From: Coprobacillaceae bacterium UN01-12pH3A
GTDB taxonomy: Bacteria; Bacillota_I; Bacilli_A; Erysipelotrichales; Coprobacillaceae
Reading direction: 5' to 3'
Length of the DNA stretch: 64,000 bases
Assembly (NCBI GenBank): GCA_027676805.1
Contig: JAQENU010000011.1
Location: 1 to 64,000 of the forward strand
A model generated the notes under the pieces. That model worked only from the letters and a program-made list of their open reading frames with translations. It did not search any database and was not told the DNA's origin. Shown one piece after another: positions 24,997-33,676 of this stretch. The translations under genes and the position numbers were made by a program. Every line of letters starts with the position of its first letter. The first letter of the stretch is position 1.

Positions 24997-26291
24997 AGGC
25001 CGCAATAGACTATATCTTAAATCCCGAAAAGACAGACGGAAAGCTGCTTGCGTCCTCTTTCGGCTGCGGGCTGGAAACCGCCGATATAGAGTTTGCATGG
25101 ACGCGGGAAGCTGCCGGAGATCGCGGCACACATTTAGGGCGGCACTTGATACAATCCTTTGCGGTAGGCGAAACCACGCCGGAAGAAGCGCACAAAATCG
25201 GCATGGAACTTGCGCAAGCGGTGTTAGGCGGCAAGTATGAGTTTGTTTTGACAACCCACGTCGATAAAGACCATCTGCATAATCACTTGATTTTCAACGC
25301 GGTTAGCTTCGTTGACTACAAAAAGTATCATTCCAACAAGCAAAGCTATCACGCTATCCGACGCACCAGCGACAGGATATGTAAAGAGCATGGGCTATCC
25401 GTCGTCGTGCCGGGACAGGACAAAGGGAAAAGCTATGCGGAATACACCGCCGAAAAGCAAGGAACAAGCTACAAAGCCAAGCTGAAAACGGCGATAGATA
25501 CCCTCATTCCCCAAGTCAAAGATTTTGACGAACTGCTGCGCCGTTTGCAGGAAATGGGGTATGAAATCAAACAGGGCAAATATATTTCTTTCCGCGCTGC
25601 CGGACAGGAACGGTTTACCCGCGCAAAGACGCTCGGCGCGGCCTATACGGAAGAAGCCATAAAGGAGCGTATCAAGGGCGTATATATTGCCAAGTCAAAG
25701 CCGCTGCGGGAAGATAAGAAAATCCGGCTTGTCGTCGATATTGAAAACAGCATTAAAGCCCAACAATCGGCGGGCTATGAACGGTGGGCGAAAATCCATA
25801 ATCTGAAACAGGCTGCAAAAAGCATGAACTTCTTGACCGAAAACAAGATTGAATATTACAGCGACCTCGAAAGCAAAATCGCGGATATTATGACCGCCCA
25901 TGACGCGGCGGCAAGGGCGGTTAAGGAAGTGGAACAGCGTATGTCCGATTTATCGCTGCTTATCAAGCACACCACCACATACCGACAATTAAAACCGATT
26001 TACGAGGAATACAAGAAATCGCGGGACAAGGAAAAGTATCTGCGGGGGCATGAAAGCGAAATTATCCTGTTTGAAGCTGCGGCAAGGGCACTCCGGGAAA
26101 TGCAGATAAAGAAGCTGCCCGATCTCGCCGCGCTGCGCAAGGAGTATAGCGGCTTAAACGACAGGAAAAGCAAATTGTATGAGGATTACCGCCAAGCGAA
26201 AAAGCAAATGCAGGAGTACGGCGTTGTCAAAAAGAACGTCGATAGTATTCTTTACCCGTCCCAAAGCAAGGCGCGGGAGCAGGAGCGATAA
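24957..26291 (+). CDS. Relaxase (MobA/VirD2-like, MOBP type)
   Basis: A 444-residue relaxase that nicks one strand at oriT and leads it into the recipient. The N-terminal domain has a likely catalytic Tyr in AIDYILNPEKT and the metal-binding three-His motif in HVDKDHLHNHLIFN. The C-terminal half is long, charged and partly coiled coil. It overlaps the mobC-like gene by 40 nt on the plus strand, opposite to the transfer operon. Its length is normal for the Tn1549 group. Confidence 0.93.
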   Translation: MAVTKTHPIKSTLKAAIDYILNPEKTDGKLLASSFGCGLETADIEFAWTREAAGDRGTHLGRHLIQSFAVGETTPEEAHKIGMELAQAVLGGKYEFVLTTHVDKDHLHNHLIFNAVSFVDYKKYHSNKQSYHAIRRTSDRICKEHGLSVVVPGQDKGKSYAEYTAEKQGTSYKAKLKTAIDTLIPQVKDFDELLRRLQEMGYEIKQGKYISFRAAGQERFTRAKTLGAAYTEEAIKERIKGVYIAKSKPLREDKKIRLVVDIENSIKAQQSAGYERWAKIHNLKQAAKSMNFLTENKIEYYSDLESKIADIMTAHDAAARAVKEVEQRMSDLSLLIKHTTTYRQLKPIYEEYKKSRDKEKYLRGHESEIILFEAAARALREMQIKKLPDLAALRKEYSGLNDRKSKLYEDYRQAKKQMQEYGVVKKNVDSILYPSQSKAREQER

Positions 26292-26435
26292 GGCGCAAAA
26301 CAAGGGGTAGCAAGTGGAACATTAAGGGCTGAAAACGCCTGTGTTTCTGCGGCTTCCAGCGCGGGGAAACGGCATAGACGATACTTTATATTCAAACCCG
26401 CAAAAACAGCTTTCTAATTGTCCACGCAAGGACAA

Positions 26436-26486
26436 AAAAAGAACAGGGGCGCGGTGCCGGAAATCGGCAACCGCGCCCCTGTTTTC
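26436..26486. terminator. Bidirectional terminator between relaxase and tnpW
   Basis: AACAGGGGCGCGGT and ACCGCGCCCCTGTT form a 14-bp stem around a 14-nt loop, with TTTTC on one side and AAAAAAAG on the other, so it can end transcripts from both strands. Confidence 0.85.
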
Positions 26487-26492
26487 TATGGG

Positions 26493-26702
26493 CTATTCCT
26501 CGTCGGTCAAGATAAACTCCCGTTCGGAAAACTCGCTGTCCGTCATGGCTTGCAGCTTTTTCACCGCTGCGGCGGCAAGCTGGCGCATATCCTCGTCCAT
26601 ATAGGGCATGGCGGCAAGGATATTTTCAAGCGTTGTTTCCCGGCTGTCCTCGGCGTAAATCGCAATTATGTTTTCTTCCTCAATGGTAAAGCGGATATTC
26701 AT
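26493..26702 (-). CDS. TnpW family element protein
   Basis: A 69-residue acidic protein beginning MNIRFTIEEENIIAIYAED, with the family pattern of small transposon proteins called TnpW. Function unknown. It lies 4 nt after the large ArdA/ArdC fusion gene and ends at the bidirectional terminator, so it closes that operon. Confidence 0.8.
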   Translation of the reverse strand: MNIRFTIEEENIIAIYAEDSRETTLENILAAMPYMDEDMRQLAAAAVKKLQAMTDSEFSEREFILTDEE

Positions 26703-26706
26703 ACTA

Positions 26707-29700
26707 TCAAACCTCCAAATCCTTTTTCTGCTCTTTCTGCTTGTCTTTCGGCTGCTGCGCCGCCTGTTTCTTGTACTCGTCCAGCTTCTTCAAAATGGAC
26801 GGTTTCTTTTGCGGCTGCTCCCGTTTCTCGGCTTTTACCGCTTTCGCAAGGTCGGTAACGGAAATCGCTTCGCCCGCCTTTGCCCGCTGCTCCAAATCCG
26901 CGACGGTGGGCGTTTGCGGCGTATTATTGATAATCCCGTCAAAGTTGTTGTCGTTCTGCTCTACAATGTCCTCAACGTGCTTTAAGGGATTATCCCGCTG
27001 CGGCTGCTCGGCGGCTATGGCATAAGCCTGTGTGCCATTTCCCATAATGAGATACTTCCCGTCCTCCGACGCATGATGAAAACCAAAGCCCGCCGCTTCG
27101 ATCTGTTCGCGGCTCATGTCGGTAATGTAAAAGTTCCCTCGCGGCGTTCTGACGGTTTCGCCCGTCATAAGGCTTTCGGGGGTCGCTTCCGGCTGCTGCT
27201 TTTCAAGCTGCCCGCCCTTGTAGGAATACCCTTGCGCCGCGATTGCTTCAAGGGTCTTGCCCGTAACGTCGCCATAAATCCGCTTGTCTGCGTCTACAAG
27301 CAGTTGCAGCGTATCTTTTACGGTATCGGATAGGGCTTGCTGCTGTTCGGGAGATAGCTTATCAAATACGGGGGTCTGCTGCGCTTGCTCCTGTAAAAAC
27401 TCCGGCACCTGCTGAAAACCTATGCTGTCTACATAATGGGCGGTGTTCTCGCCGTTCTGATGAAGCACAACAATGTCGGAAACGGAAAGGCTATGCCCCT
27501 TGAAGTCGGCGGGGCGGTCGATATTAAACTTTTCCCAAATGCCGCCAAGCGTCATATCCTTTGTAAGCGGTGCGGTATAGACGAGTTCATAATTTGCCCG
27601 GTCAACGAAATGCCCCGTTGCTTGCAGACGGTCGAAAGGCTCAAAGCGCAAATCCATAGTTTCCTCTCTGCGGGCTAACTGATAAATCCCGTAGCTGTCC
27701 TCCTTGCCGTTGAGAAGCAAGGTTTCTTTTGTTTTCGCTTCCTGCTCCTGCTCGGCTTGCCGCTGCTGCTGCAATTCGGTAAAATGCCCCTCGATCTCGG
27801 TAATGAGTTCCTTTGCGGTTGCCTGTATCGTTTCAAGGGACGCTTTTAATTCGGTCATTTCCTTGCCGCTGCTCCACCCGGCAACATACCCGAAAGAGTA
27901 ATCCGACGTATCAAGCCCGAAATGCTGACACACCGTATAGGCAACGCTTTCAGCCTGTACCTCGCGGCTGCGGCGGTCAACGCGGTTTTGTTCCTCCAGC
28001 GGGGCGTTTAAGTCCACGTCATGCAGCTTCGCATGGGCGATTTCGTGAATGGCGGTCTTAACCGCTTGCAGCTCGCTCACACCCTCTTTGATAGCAATTC
28101 GCTTATCGGTCAAACTGAAATATCCGTTTGCGCCGTTTGTGATCTGCTCAAAAGCAATCGGAACGGGGGACGCTTTTTCAAGGGCAGCGAAAAAGTCCTC
28201 GTACTGTTCCACATCGGCAAGCAGCGGTTTGACGGAGAGGTCGGGAAACTCCTTGCCCTCGGTCTGCGAAATGTCAAAGACGGTTACAACCTTAAAGGCG
28301 GGAACGGTAACTTCCTTTTCTTCCTTAACCGTCTTTCCCTCGCTGTCAAGTATGGGCTTTCTTGTGTCGGGGTCGATTTTATCCACCAGCTTTTTTACCT
28401 TGTAAGGTGCGGGGGCAAAGATTTTAATACCTTTCTCGCCGCTTTTCACATGGCGGTCAAACTCTTTCTGCCATTGTGAATAGCCCTTTACCAAATTGCC
28501 GCCCTGCATGGCGATTAGGATAGTGTTATTCAAGCTGTAATCGTGAAACTTTGACATAGCCGTTAAAAACTCTTTGTAGCGGTCGCTGTCAAAAATCGCT
28601 TGTATGCCCTGTTCCAGACGGGCGGTGATCTCCTTTACCTTGTCGCCGGGTTTTTCAGAAGAAAGGATAATCGGCACGACGGGGCGGGGCTGCTGCGGCT
28701 CTGCGGTCTGTACGGCTGCTTGCTGCGTTTCGGCTGCGTCCATATAGGCTTTGTCCTGTTCGCCGCGCTCCGGCTGCGGGTAACTCATAATGCGGTATTC
28801 CTCCGGCACTTCGCGCCCCTCAAACTGCCGTTCCCACTCGTCGCCGCTTTCCACGATATAGCCGTATTCGGTAAACGCGCCTTTTTCCTGCGCGGCGGCG
28901 TTCCTGCCAAAAGTAGTAAGGTCAATGCCGCCTTTCCATTCTTCGGGCATTTGTACCATGCCGGATTGATTTAAGTAATAGTCGCCCAAATCGCGGTAGG
29001 TATGTACTTCGGGAATATGGACGTAAAAATCCACGTTGTAGGTGAAGTCAATTACCTGTCCGATATTTGCAAGCCCGTTTTTCTGCTGCAAAGCTGCGTT
29101 CAGCTTGCCAACCTCGGCGGGGTCAAGCTGTTCGAGCCGCGCCGCAAGAAAATTGAGTTCGTCCACGTCGGCGGCGCATACCATTTCATAAGGCAAAGCA
29201 ATATGTTTCTCTGGGTCGTCGGAATAGCCGCGAATGGAAAAATCCTGCGGGTTATCGGCGGTAATGCCGACGCTCTGCATAGCGGTCTGTAACTGCTCCT
29301 TTGTGGCGGGCATATCCAGCCAATAACCGCCGGGGTCGCCCGCTTCAAAACGGCTGCGGTTGCCAATCATAATAGAAAACTGTTCGCTCATGTGTTCACG
29401 CTCCTTTTGCTGCCCGGTAGTTTCGGGGATAGCTGCCGCCTGTGGCTGCTGCTGCGGGGGTTCCTCACCCTCAATGGTATAGCCCGGTAAAAGCATACCG
29501 TTTACTTTGAAATGCTCGGCGTACTCCTGCGGGATAGGCGGGGAGATTTCCGTAAACAGACGGTCGTATGCTTTGATACGTCCATTCAGATACTTTTCCA
29601 TAGCCGCCTTATCGGAAAAAACCTTTCTGTCCTGTCCGGCAATCTTCGCTTGCCCGTTCCTGTTCGGGCTGTTGGTATAAACGCCCCATGTGAGAGAATA

Positions 29701-30105
29701 AGAGTAAGGGACGCTTTGCTGCTTCTCCCTGTCGTAACGGGTGTTCTCGTAAATGTGGTAGTTCATCTGATATACCCGGTTGCTGCGGGTATATCGGTCA
29801 TATTCGCCTTTCTGCCACTCGTTAGAAGTGTGCTGCACAACGGTTGTCCTTGTGTATTCAATCGCTTTGTCAAGCAAAAGCGTTTTTCCCGCCTGCTGTT
29901 CCCAAGCGGCGGCGCGGGTTGAGAGATCGTTAAAAATCGCCTGTTCCGCTGCCGCGCTTTCCTCACGCATGGCGTGTAGCTGTTCCAGCGGCAAAGAAAC
30001 ATAGGGGGCAATATCCCCGTCCTTTGCTTCAAAATATATCCGGCGTTCTATCCGCATGGTTTCGGCGGTTTCCAATTTGTCATGGTCGTATGAAGAATAC
30101 GGCAT
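26707..30105 (-). CDS. Large ArdA-ArdC-YodL-DUF4316 fusion protein
   Basis: An 1132-residue multidomain protein. Residues about 1-215 are an uncharacterised N-terminal domain. Residues about 242-440 resemble ArdA, the DNA-mimic antirestriction protein (FSIMIGNRSRFEAGD; HTYRDLGDYYLNQSG). Residues about 490-780 resemble ArdC: an ssDNA-binding part (SLNNTILIAMQGG; GYSQWQKEFDRHVKSGEKGI) and a metallopeptidase part with HEIAH at 687-691. Residues about 800-905 match YodL (SYGIYQLARREETMDLRFE), and about 1010-1132 match DUF4316. Such fusions occur in CTn elements. The likely role is protecting incoming single-stranded element DNA from restriction. An oriT-like copy lies 30 nt upstream of its start, so it may be among the first genes entering. 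Confidence 0.85.
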   Translation of the reverse strand: MPYSSYDHDKLETAETMRIERRIYFEAKDGDIAPYVSLPLEQLHAMREESAAAEQAIFNDLSTRAAAWEQQAGKTLLLDKAIEYTRTTVVQHTSNEWQKGEYDRYTRSNRVYQMNYHIYENTRYDREKQQSVPYSYSLTWGVYTNSPNRNGQAKIAGQDRKVFSDKAAMEKYLNGRIKAYDRLFTEISPPIPQEYAEHFKVNGMLLPGYTIEGEEPPQQQPQAAAIPETTGQQKEREHMSEQFSIMIGNRSRFEAGDPGGYWLDMPATKEQLQTAMQSVGITADNPQDFSIRGYSDDPEKHIALPYEMVCAADVDELNFLAARLEQLDPAEVGKLNAALQQKNGLANIGQVIDFTYNVDFYVHIPEVHTYRDLGDYYLNQSGMVQMPEEWKGGIDLTTFGRNAAAQEKGAFTEYGYIVESGDEWERQFEGREVPEEYRIMSYPQPERGEQDKAYMDAAETQQAAVQTAEPQQPRPVVPIILSSEKPGDKVKEITARLEQGIQAIFDSDRYKEFLTAMSKFHDYSLNNTILIAMQGGNLVKGYSQWQKEFDRHVKSGEKGIKIFAPAPYKVKKLVDKIDPDTRKPILDSEGKTVKEEKEVTVPAFKVVTVFDISQTEGKEFPDLSVKPLLADVEQYEDFFAALEKASPVPIAFEQITNGANGYFSLTDKRIAIKEGVSELQAVKTAIHEIAHAKLHDVDLNAPLEEQNRVDRRSREVQAESVAYTVCQHFGLDTSDYSFGYVAGWSSGKEMTELKASLETIQATAKELITEIEGHFTELQQQRQAEQEQEAKTKETLLLNGKEDSYGIYQLARREETMDLRFEPFDRLQATGHFVDRANYELVYTAPLTKDMTLGGIWEKFNIDRPADFKGHSLSVSDIVVLHQNGENTAHYVDSIGFQQVPEFLQEQAQQTPVFDKLSPEQQQALSDTVKDTLQLLVDADKRIYGDVTGKTLEAIAAQGYSYKGGQLEKQQPEATPESLMTGETVRTPRGNFYITDMSREQIEAAGFGFHHASEDGKYLIMGNGTQAYAIAAEQPQRDNPLKHVEDIVEQNDNNFDGIINNTPQTPTVADLEQRAKAGEAISVTDLAKAVKAEKREQPQKKPSILKKLDEYKKQAAQQPKDKQKEQKKDLEV

Positions 30106-30134
30106 ATTGTTTCATCACGTCCTTTCTCGATTTT

Positions 30135-30234
30135 TAAGGGTTTGGGACTATCCCAACAAGCAAAATGCCCGCGCTTCCCATAGAGCAGCGCGGGTATTTC
30201 TCGCAAACGGGTACTCGTTTGCTGTGCTTGCTAT
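30135..30234 (-). other. oriT-like repeat, copy 2 (inverted, with insert)
   Basis: Read on the minus strand, this repeats the oriT-like core of 24581-24646: GCAAGCACAGCAAACGAGTA and on to the GCTTGTTGGGAT half, with one change (ATAATCCCA to ATAGTCCCA) and an extra hairpin-forming insert of about 34 nt (CCCGCGCT/AGCGCGGG) in the middle. The outer 13-bp arms of copy 1 are missing. It lies between the VLP-type gene and the ArdA/ArdC fusion start. It could be a second transfer origin or a recombination partner. Confidence 0.7.
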
Positions 30235-30599
30235 GTAGTTATTTTTATCCGTAAACGCCTGTTTCTCTCGCTTTCCGCTTTCTGCCTGCGGCGTATCTTT
30301 GCCGCACAATCGGGACAGTATTTCGCCCGATTGCTGCCCGCCGCAAACGTGCTGCCGCATACCGCGCAACGCTTCAAATCGGTTTCCCCGCTGCGGGTGA
30401 TCTGTTCGCATAGCTGCCTGTCTGCGGGTAAAACCGCTTCGCGGAAATAACGGCATAACAGCGAATAGCTGATACTCTGCACACAAACGCAAGTTTCCCC
30501 GTCGTCCAATAGCAGACAGTTCCCGCAATCATTGTTGGCGCACGCGGCTCGGGCCATTTTCTTAACGGCTCGATACTGCTTTTCATCAAGCCTAATCAT
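30231..30599 (-). CDS. Cys-rich VLP-domain protein
   Basis: A 122-residue protein with many Cys: CANNDCGNCLLL and ETCVCVQ in the N-terminal half and a CAVCGSTFAA...YCPDC zinc ribbon in the C-terminal half. This is the pattern of the Cys-rich VLP proteins found next to topB in Tn1549-like elements. Function unknown, probably nucleic-acid related. Its start overlaps the topB stop by 4 nt. Confidence 0.85.
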   Translation of the reverse strand: MIRLDEKQYRAVKKMARAACANNDCGNCLLLDDGETCVCVQSISYSLLCRYFREAVLPADRQLCEQITRSGETDLKRCAVCGSTFAAGSNRAKYCPDCAAKIRRRQKAESERNRRLRIKITT

Positions 30600-32671
30600 T
30601 TTCGGTTCTGCTCGACGCGGAAGTTTACATACTTGCCGCCTGTGTCGGCAAGCAGCACAACCCCGTCAAAGGTCTTTCCCGTTTTGGTGGAGTACATACC
30701 CTTGATTTTTACCTTTCCGTCTTTCAAAAGGGCGGCGGCAATCGCCTTTGTGAAAGTCTTTTTGCGCTGCTGAAAGAACAAGTCATTTTTCCACATGACA
30801 AAGCTGCACGCCCTGTCGGAACAGTAGTAGTTTTTCTTGCCCTCGTAAACCGCCGCGCCGCAACGGGGGCAAGTGCCGATTGCTTCCCGCTGCGGGGTAA
30901 ACAGTTTTGCTTTATCCTCGGAAATCGCGGAATAGGTCTTGACAAGCCCCGCTGTCATTTCCTCAATCCCTCGCATAAAGTCGGCGGGGCTGTCGCTGCC
31001 CTTTGCAATCCCGGTAAGGCGCGTTTCCCATTCTGCCGTAAGCTGCGGGGACGTAAGGCTTTCGGGCAGAATGGCGACAAGGTTATACCCGTCCTTTGTG
31101 GGGATTAGCTTCTTGCCCTTGCGCTCGGCAAAGCCCGCTGAAATGAGCTTTTCAATGATACCCGCCCGCGTCGCGGTGGTGCCTAATCCCTTGCGTTCCG
31201 CGTCCTCCGGCGTTTCCTCCTTGCCCGCGTTCTCCATAGCGGACAGAAGCGTATCTTCGGTATATGCTTTTGGGGGCTGCGTGTAACGCTCGGAGATCTC
31301 CGCTGCGGTATTTTCAAAGGTCTGTCCCTCGGTAAGCGGGGGCAAAACCGCTTCCGGCTCTGCGTCCTCGTCCTGTTCCTCGGACGCGGCGCGGGATAAT
31401 CTTTCAATCTCACGCCAACCCTCGCAAAGCGTTGTCCTGCCCTTTGCGGTAAAGGTATAGCCGCCGCAAGTGAAAACCGCCGTAACCGCTTCATACGCAT
31501 AGGGCGCGGCTGCGGCGCAAAGCAGCTTTGCACACACAAGGGTCATAAGTTTTGTTTCGCTGTCGGCAAGGGAAGCAAAGCCCGCTTTCAAAAACTCGGC
31601 TGTCGGCAAAATAGCGTGGTGGTCGGTTACTTTGCTGTTGTCGCAAACCCTTATAAGGTCTGCTTGCAGCTTCACGTCCCGCATAAAGGGAAGCAGCGAA
31701 CAAAGCCCGGTAATGAGTTCCTTTGTGCTGTCCTGCATATCGGAAGTGATATATTTGCTGTCGGTGCGGGGATAGGTCAAAAGCCGCTTTTCATAGAGGG
31801 CTTGCGCATAATCAAGGGTCTGTTTCGCCGTAAATCCATACAGGCGGTTAGCTTCGCGCTGTAACGCGGTAAGGTCAAACAGCTTCGGCGGGGCAACGGT
31901 CTTTTTCTCTTTTTTGAGGGAAGTACAAACGGCTTGCGATTTCTCGCAAGCCGCTTTCATCTGCTGCGCTGCCGCTTCGTCGTTCAGTCTTTCGGACAAA
32001 GCCGAAACACCGCCCGCGTCCAGACGGACAACATGATATTTTTCTTTCTTAAAGCTGCTGATCGCATAGTCGCGGTTTACCAGCATGGTAAGGGTGGGCG
32101 TTTGCACTCTGCCGACATTCAGCGTTTTGTGATAGAGGATAGAGAAAAGGCGGGTCGCGTTAATCCCGACAAGCCAATCTGCCTTTGCTCTGCAAAGCGC
32201 GGATTGATAGAGGTTGTCATAGCTGCGCCCGTCTTTGAGGTTTGAAAAGCCCTCGCGGATTGCGCTTTCTTCCATGCTGCTAATCCAAAGGCGGGAAAAG
32301 GGCTTTTTGCAATTTGCCTGTTCGTAGACAAATCGAAAAATGAGTTCTCCCTCGCGCCCGCTGTCGCACGCATTGACAATCTCGGAAACGTCGCTGCGGT
32401 GCATAAGGTCTTTGAGTACGGAAAACTGCTGCTCCTTGCCGCTGGCAACGATAAACTGCCAATCCTGCGGGACAATGGGGAGATCGTCATACTTCCATTT
32501 TCGGTACTGCTCGTTGTAGGTCGCCGCGTCCGCAAGGCTAATCAAATGCCCGATACACCAGGACACAAGGTAGCCGCTGCCCTCAAAATATCCGCTGCGC
32601 TTTTCATTCGCGCAAAGTACGGCGGCAATCGCCGCCCCGACGCTCGGTTTCTCTGCAATTACAAGTTTCAT
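30596..32671 (-). CDS. topB: DNA topoisomerase III (type IA)
   Basis: A 691-residue type IA topoisomerase. The TOPRIM domain begins with EKPSVGAAIAAVL; the active-site Tyr is in LLTYPRTDSKYI; a zinc-ribbon end holds CPRCGAAVYEGKK and YYCSDRACSF. It passes single strands and probably resolves DNA structures during transfer. It overlaps the genes on both sides by 4 nt, in the standard element order. It is not the host's housekeeping topoisomerase. Confidence 0.95.
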   Translation of the reverse strand: MKLVIAEKPSVGAAIAAVLCANEKRSGYFEGSGYLVSWCIGHLISLADAATYNEQYRKWKYDDLPIVPQDWQFIVASGKEQQFSVLKDLMHRSDVSEIVNACDSGREGELIFRFVYEQANCKKPFSRLWISSMEESAIREGFSNLKDGRSYDNLYQSALCRAKADWLVGINATRLFSILYHKTLNVGRVQTPTLTMLVNRDYAISSFKKEKYHVVRLDAGGVSALSERLNDEAAAQQMKAACEKSQAVCTSLKKEKKTVAPPKLFDLTALQREANRLYGFTAKQTLDYAQALYEKRLLTYPRTDSKYITSDMQDSTKELITGLCSLLPFMRDVKLQADLIRVCDNSKVTDHHAILPTAEFLKAGFASLADSETKLMTLVCAKLLCAAAAPYAYEAVTAVFTCGGYTFTAKGRTTLCEGWREIERLSRAASEEQDEDAEPEAVLPPLTEGQTFENTAAEISERYTQPPKAYTEDTLLSAMENAGKEETPEDAERKGLGTTATRAGIIEKLISAGFAERKGKKLIPTKDGYNLVAILPESLTSPQLTAEWETRLTGIAKGSDSPADFMRGIEEMTAGLVKTYSAISEDKAKLFTPQREAIGTCPRCGAAVYEGKKNYYCSDRACSFVMWKNDLFFQQRKKTFTKAIAAALLKDGKVKIKGMYSTKTGKTFDGVVLLADTGGKYVNFRVEQNRK

Positions 32672-33399
32672 ACTTCCTCGTCCTCCTGCTCGGTTTCTAA
32701 TTCTTCCGCGTCCTCGTCGTCCTCGTCAAAGTCGAGATCGTCAAGGTTGCTGCTGCCTTTTGCCGCGTCCTTTTTGGGCTTCATAATCTTAAAGTAATAG
32801 AACGCGCCGCCGCCCGCTGCGGCAAGAAGCAGCACGACAAGCAGAATAGCACCGCCCATGCCGCCGCCTTTATCTTCCTCCGGCTCCGGCTGCTCGGTTT
32901 CTTCCAGCTCCGGCTCGGCTTCCTTGCCCGCGCACTCGCTCATGTTGACGCTGCAAACGGGGCAATCGGTGTTGATGCTTCCGGCAACGCATTTTTCAGT
33001 ACAGCTACAAGCGGGGGTTTCGGTCTGTTCGTCCTCCATAAGCTGCAAAAGGTCTTTTTCATCAACTTGATTGAGGAAATGGACGGTGTTTTCTCCGTCC
33101 TCGGCTCGGTCAATGATGATGTAAAAATAGTTTCCGTTTTTCGTAACGACGGTAATAAACTGTTTATCGCCGGACGCTTCGCCCGTTATGTCGTCCACAA
33201 GGCTCATGTTGCCCTCCGGCGTTAAGGGCTGCGGCTCATAGCCGCCCGTCGTTTCTTCCGGCTCGGTTTCGGTTACGGGGGTAGGCGGCTCGTCGCTCAC
33301 ATCACCGCCGCCCGCAAAAGCGGTAACAGAAAAGCCGCCCATGAGTACAAGGGCGGCAAGCAAAGCGGTAACGCTGCGGAACAGTTTTTTATGCTTCAT
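32668..33399 (-). CDS. DUF4366 (CD1107-type) surface protein of the transfer operon
   Basis: A 243-residue protein with an N-terminal signal peptide (MKHKKLFRSVTALLAALV), an outer domain containing a Cys-rich segment (CSCTEKCVAGSINTDC) and a C-terminal transmembrane helix followed by an acidic tail. I chose the ATG at 33399 because AGGAGG lies upstream and the signal peptide begins there; the longer frame lacks both. Family members are standard in CTn transfer operons and are probably part of the surface side of the secretion system. Confidence 0.85.
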   Translation of the reverse strand: MKHKKLFRSVTALLAALVLMGGFSVTAFAGGGDVSDEPPTPVTETEPEETTGGYEPQPLTPEGNMSLVDDITGEASGDKQFITVVTKNGNYFYIIIDRAEDGENTVHFLNQVDEKDLLQLMEDEQTETPACSCTEKCVAGSINTDCPVCSVNMSECAGKEAEPELEETEQPEPEEDKGGGMGGAILLVVLLLAAAGGGAFYYFKIMKPKKDAAKGSSNLDDLDFDEDDEDAEELETEQEDEEV

Positions 33400-33655
33400 C
33401 TTCGGTTTCCTCCTGTTCGTCGGTATAGTCTGCGTCCGGCTGCGGCAAGGCAATTTCGCCGCTGGCGTAAGCGGAGAGGAACGCGGCAAGCTGCGCCCCG
33501 TCAAGGTGTACCGCTTTCACCATTTGAACGATCTGCGCGTTTTCTTCCTCGATTTTCTGCGCTTCAAGGTCTTTCAGCCTTTTTTGGTATTCAAGGATTT
33601 TCGCCCTCGTTTTCTCAATATCCCGTTCGATACGGTCAAGTTTCGTGTTTGCCAT
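33389..33655 (-). CDS. DUF4315 family small coiled-coil protein
   Basis: An 88-residue protein beginning MANTKLDRIERDIEKTRAKI and forming a coiled coil over the first 45 residues (KILEYQKRLKDLEAQK), then an acidic tail. This matches DUF4315, a small protein between the NlpC/P60 and CD1107-type genes in conjugative elements. Its 3' end overlaps the next start by 11 nt. Function unknown. Confidence 0.85.
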   Translation of the reverse strand: MANTKLDRIERDIEKTRAKILEYQKRLKDLEAQKIEEENAQIVQMVKAVHLDGAQLAAFLSAYASGEIALPQPDADYTDEQEETEDEA

Positions 33656-33676
33656 AGAAATTAACTCCTTTCAAAG

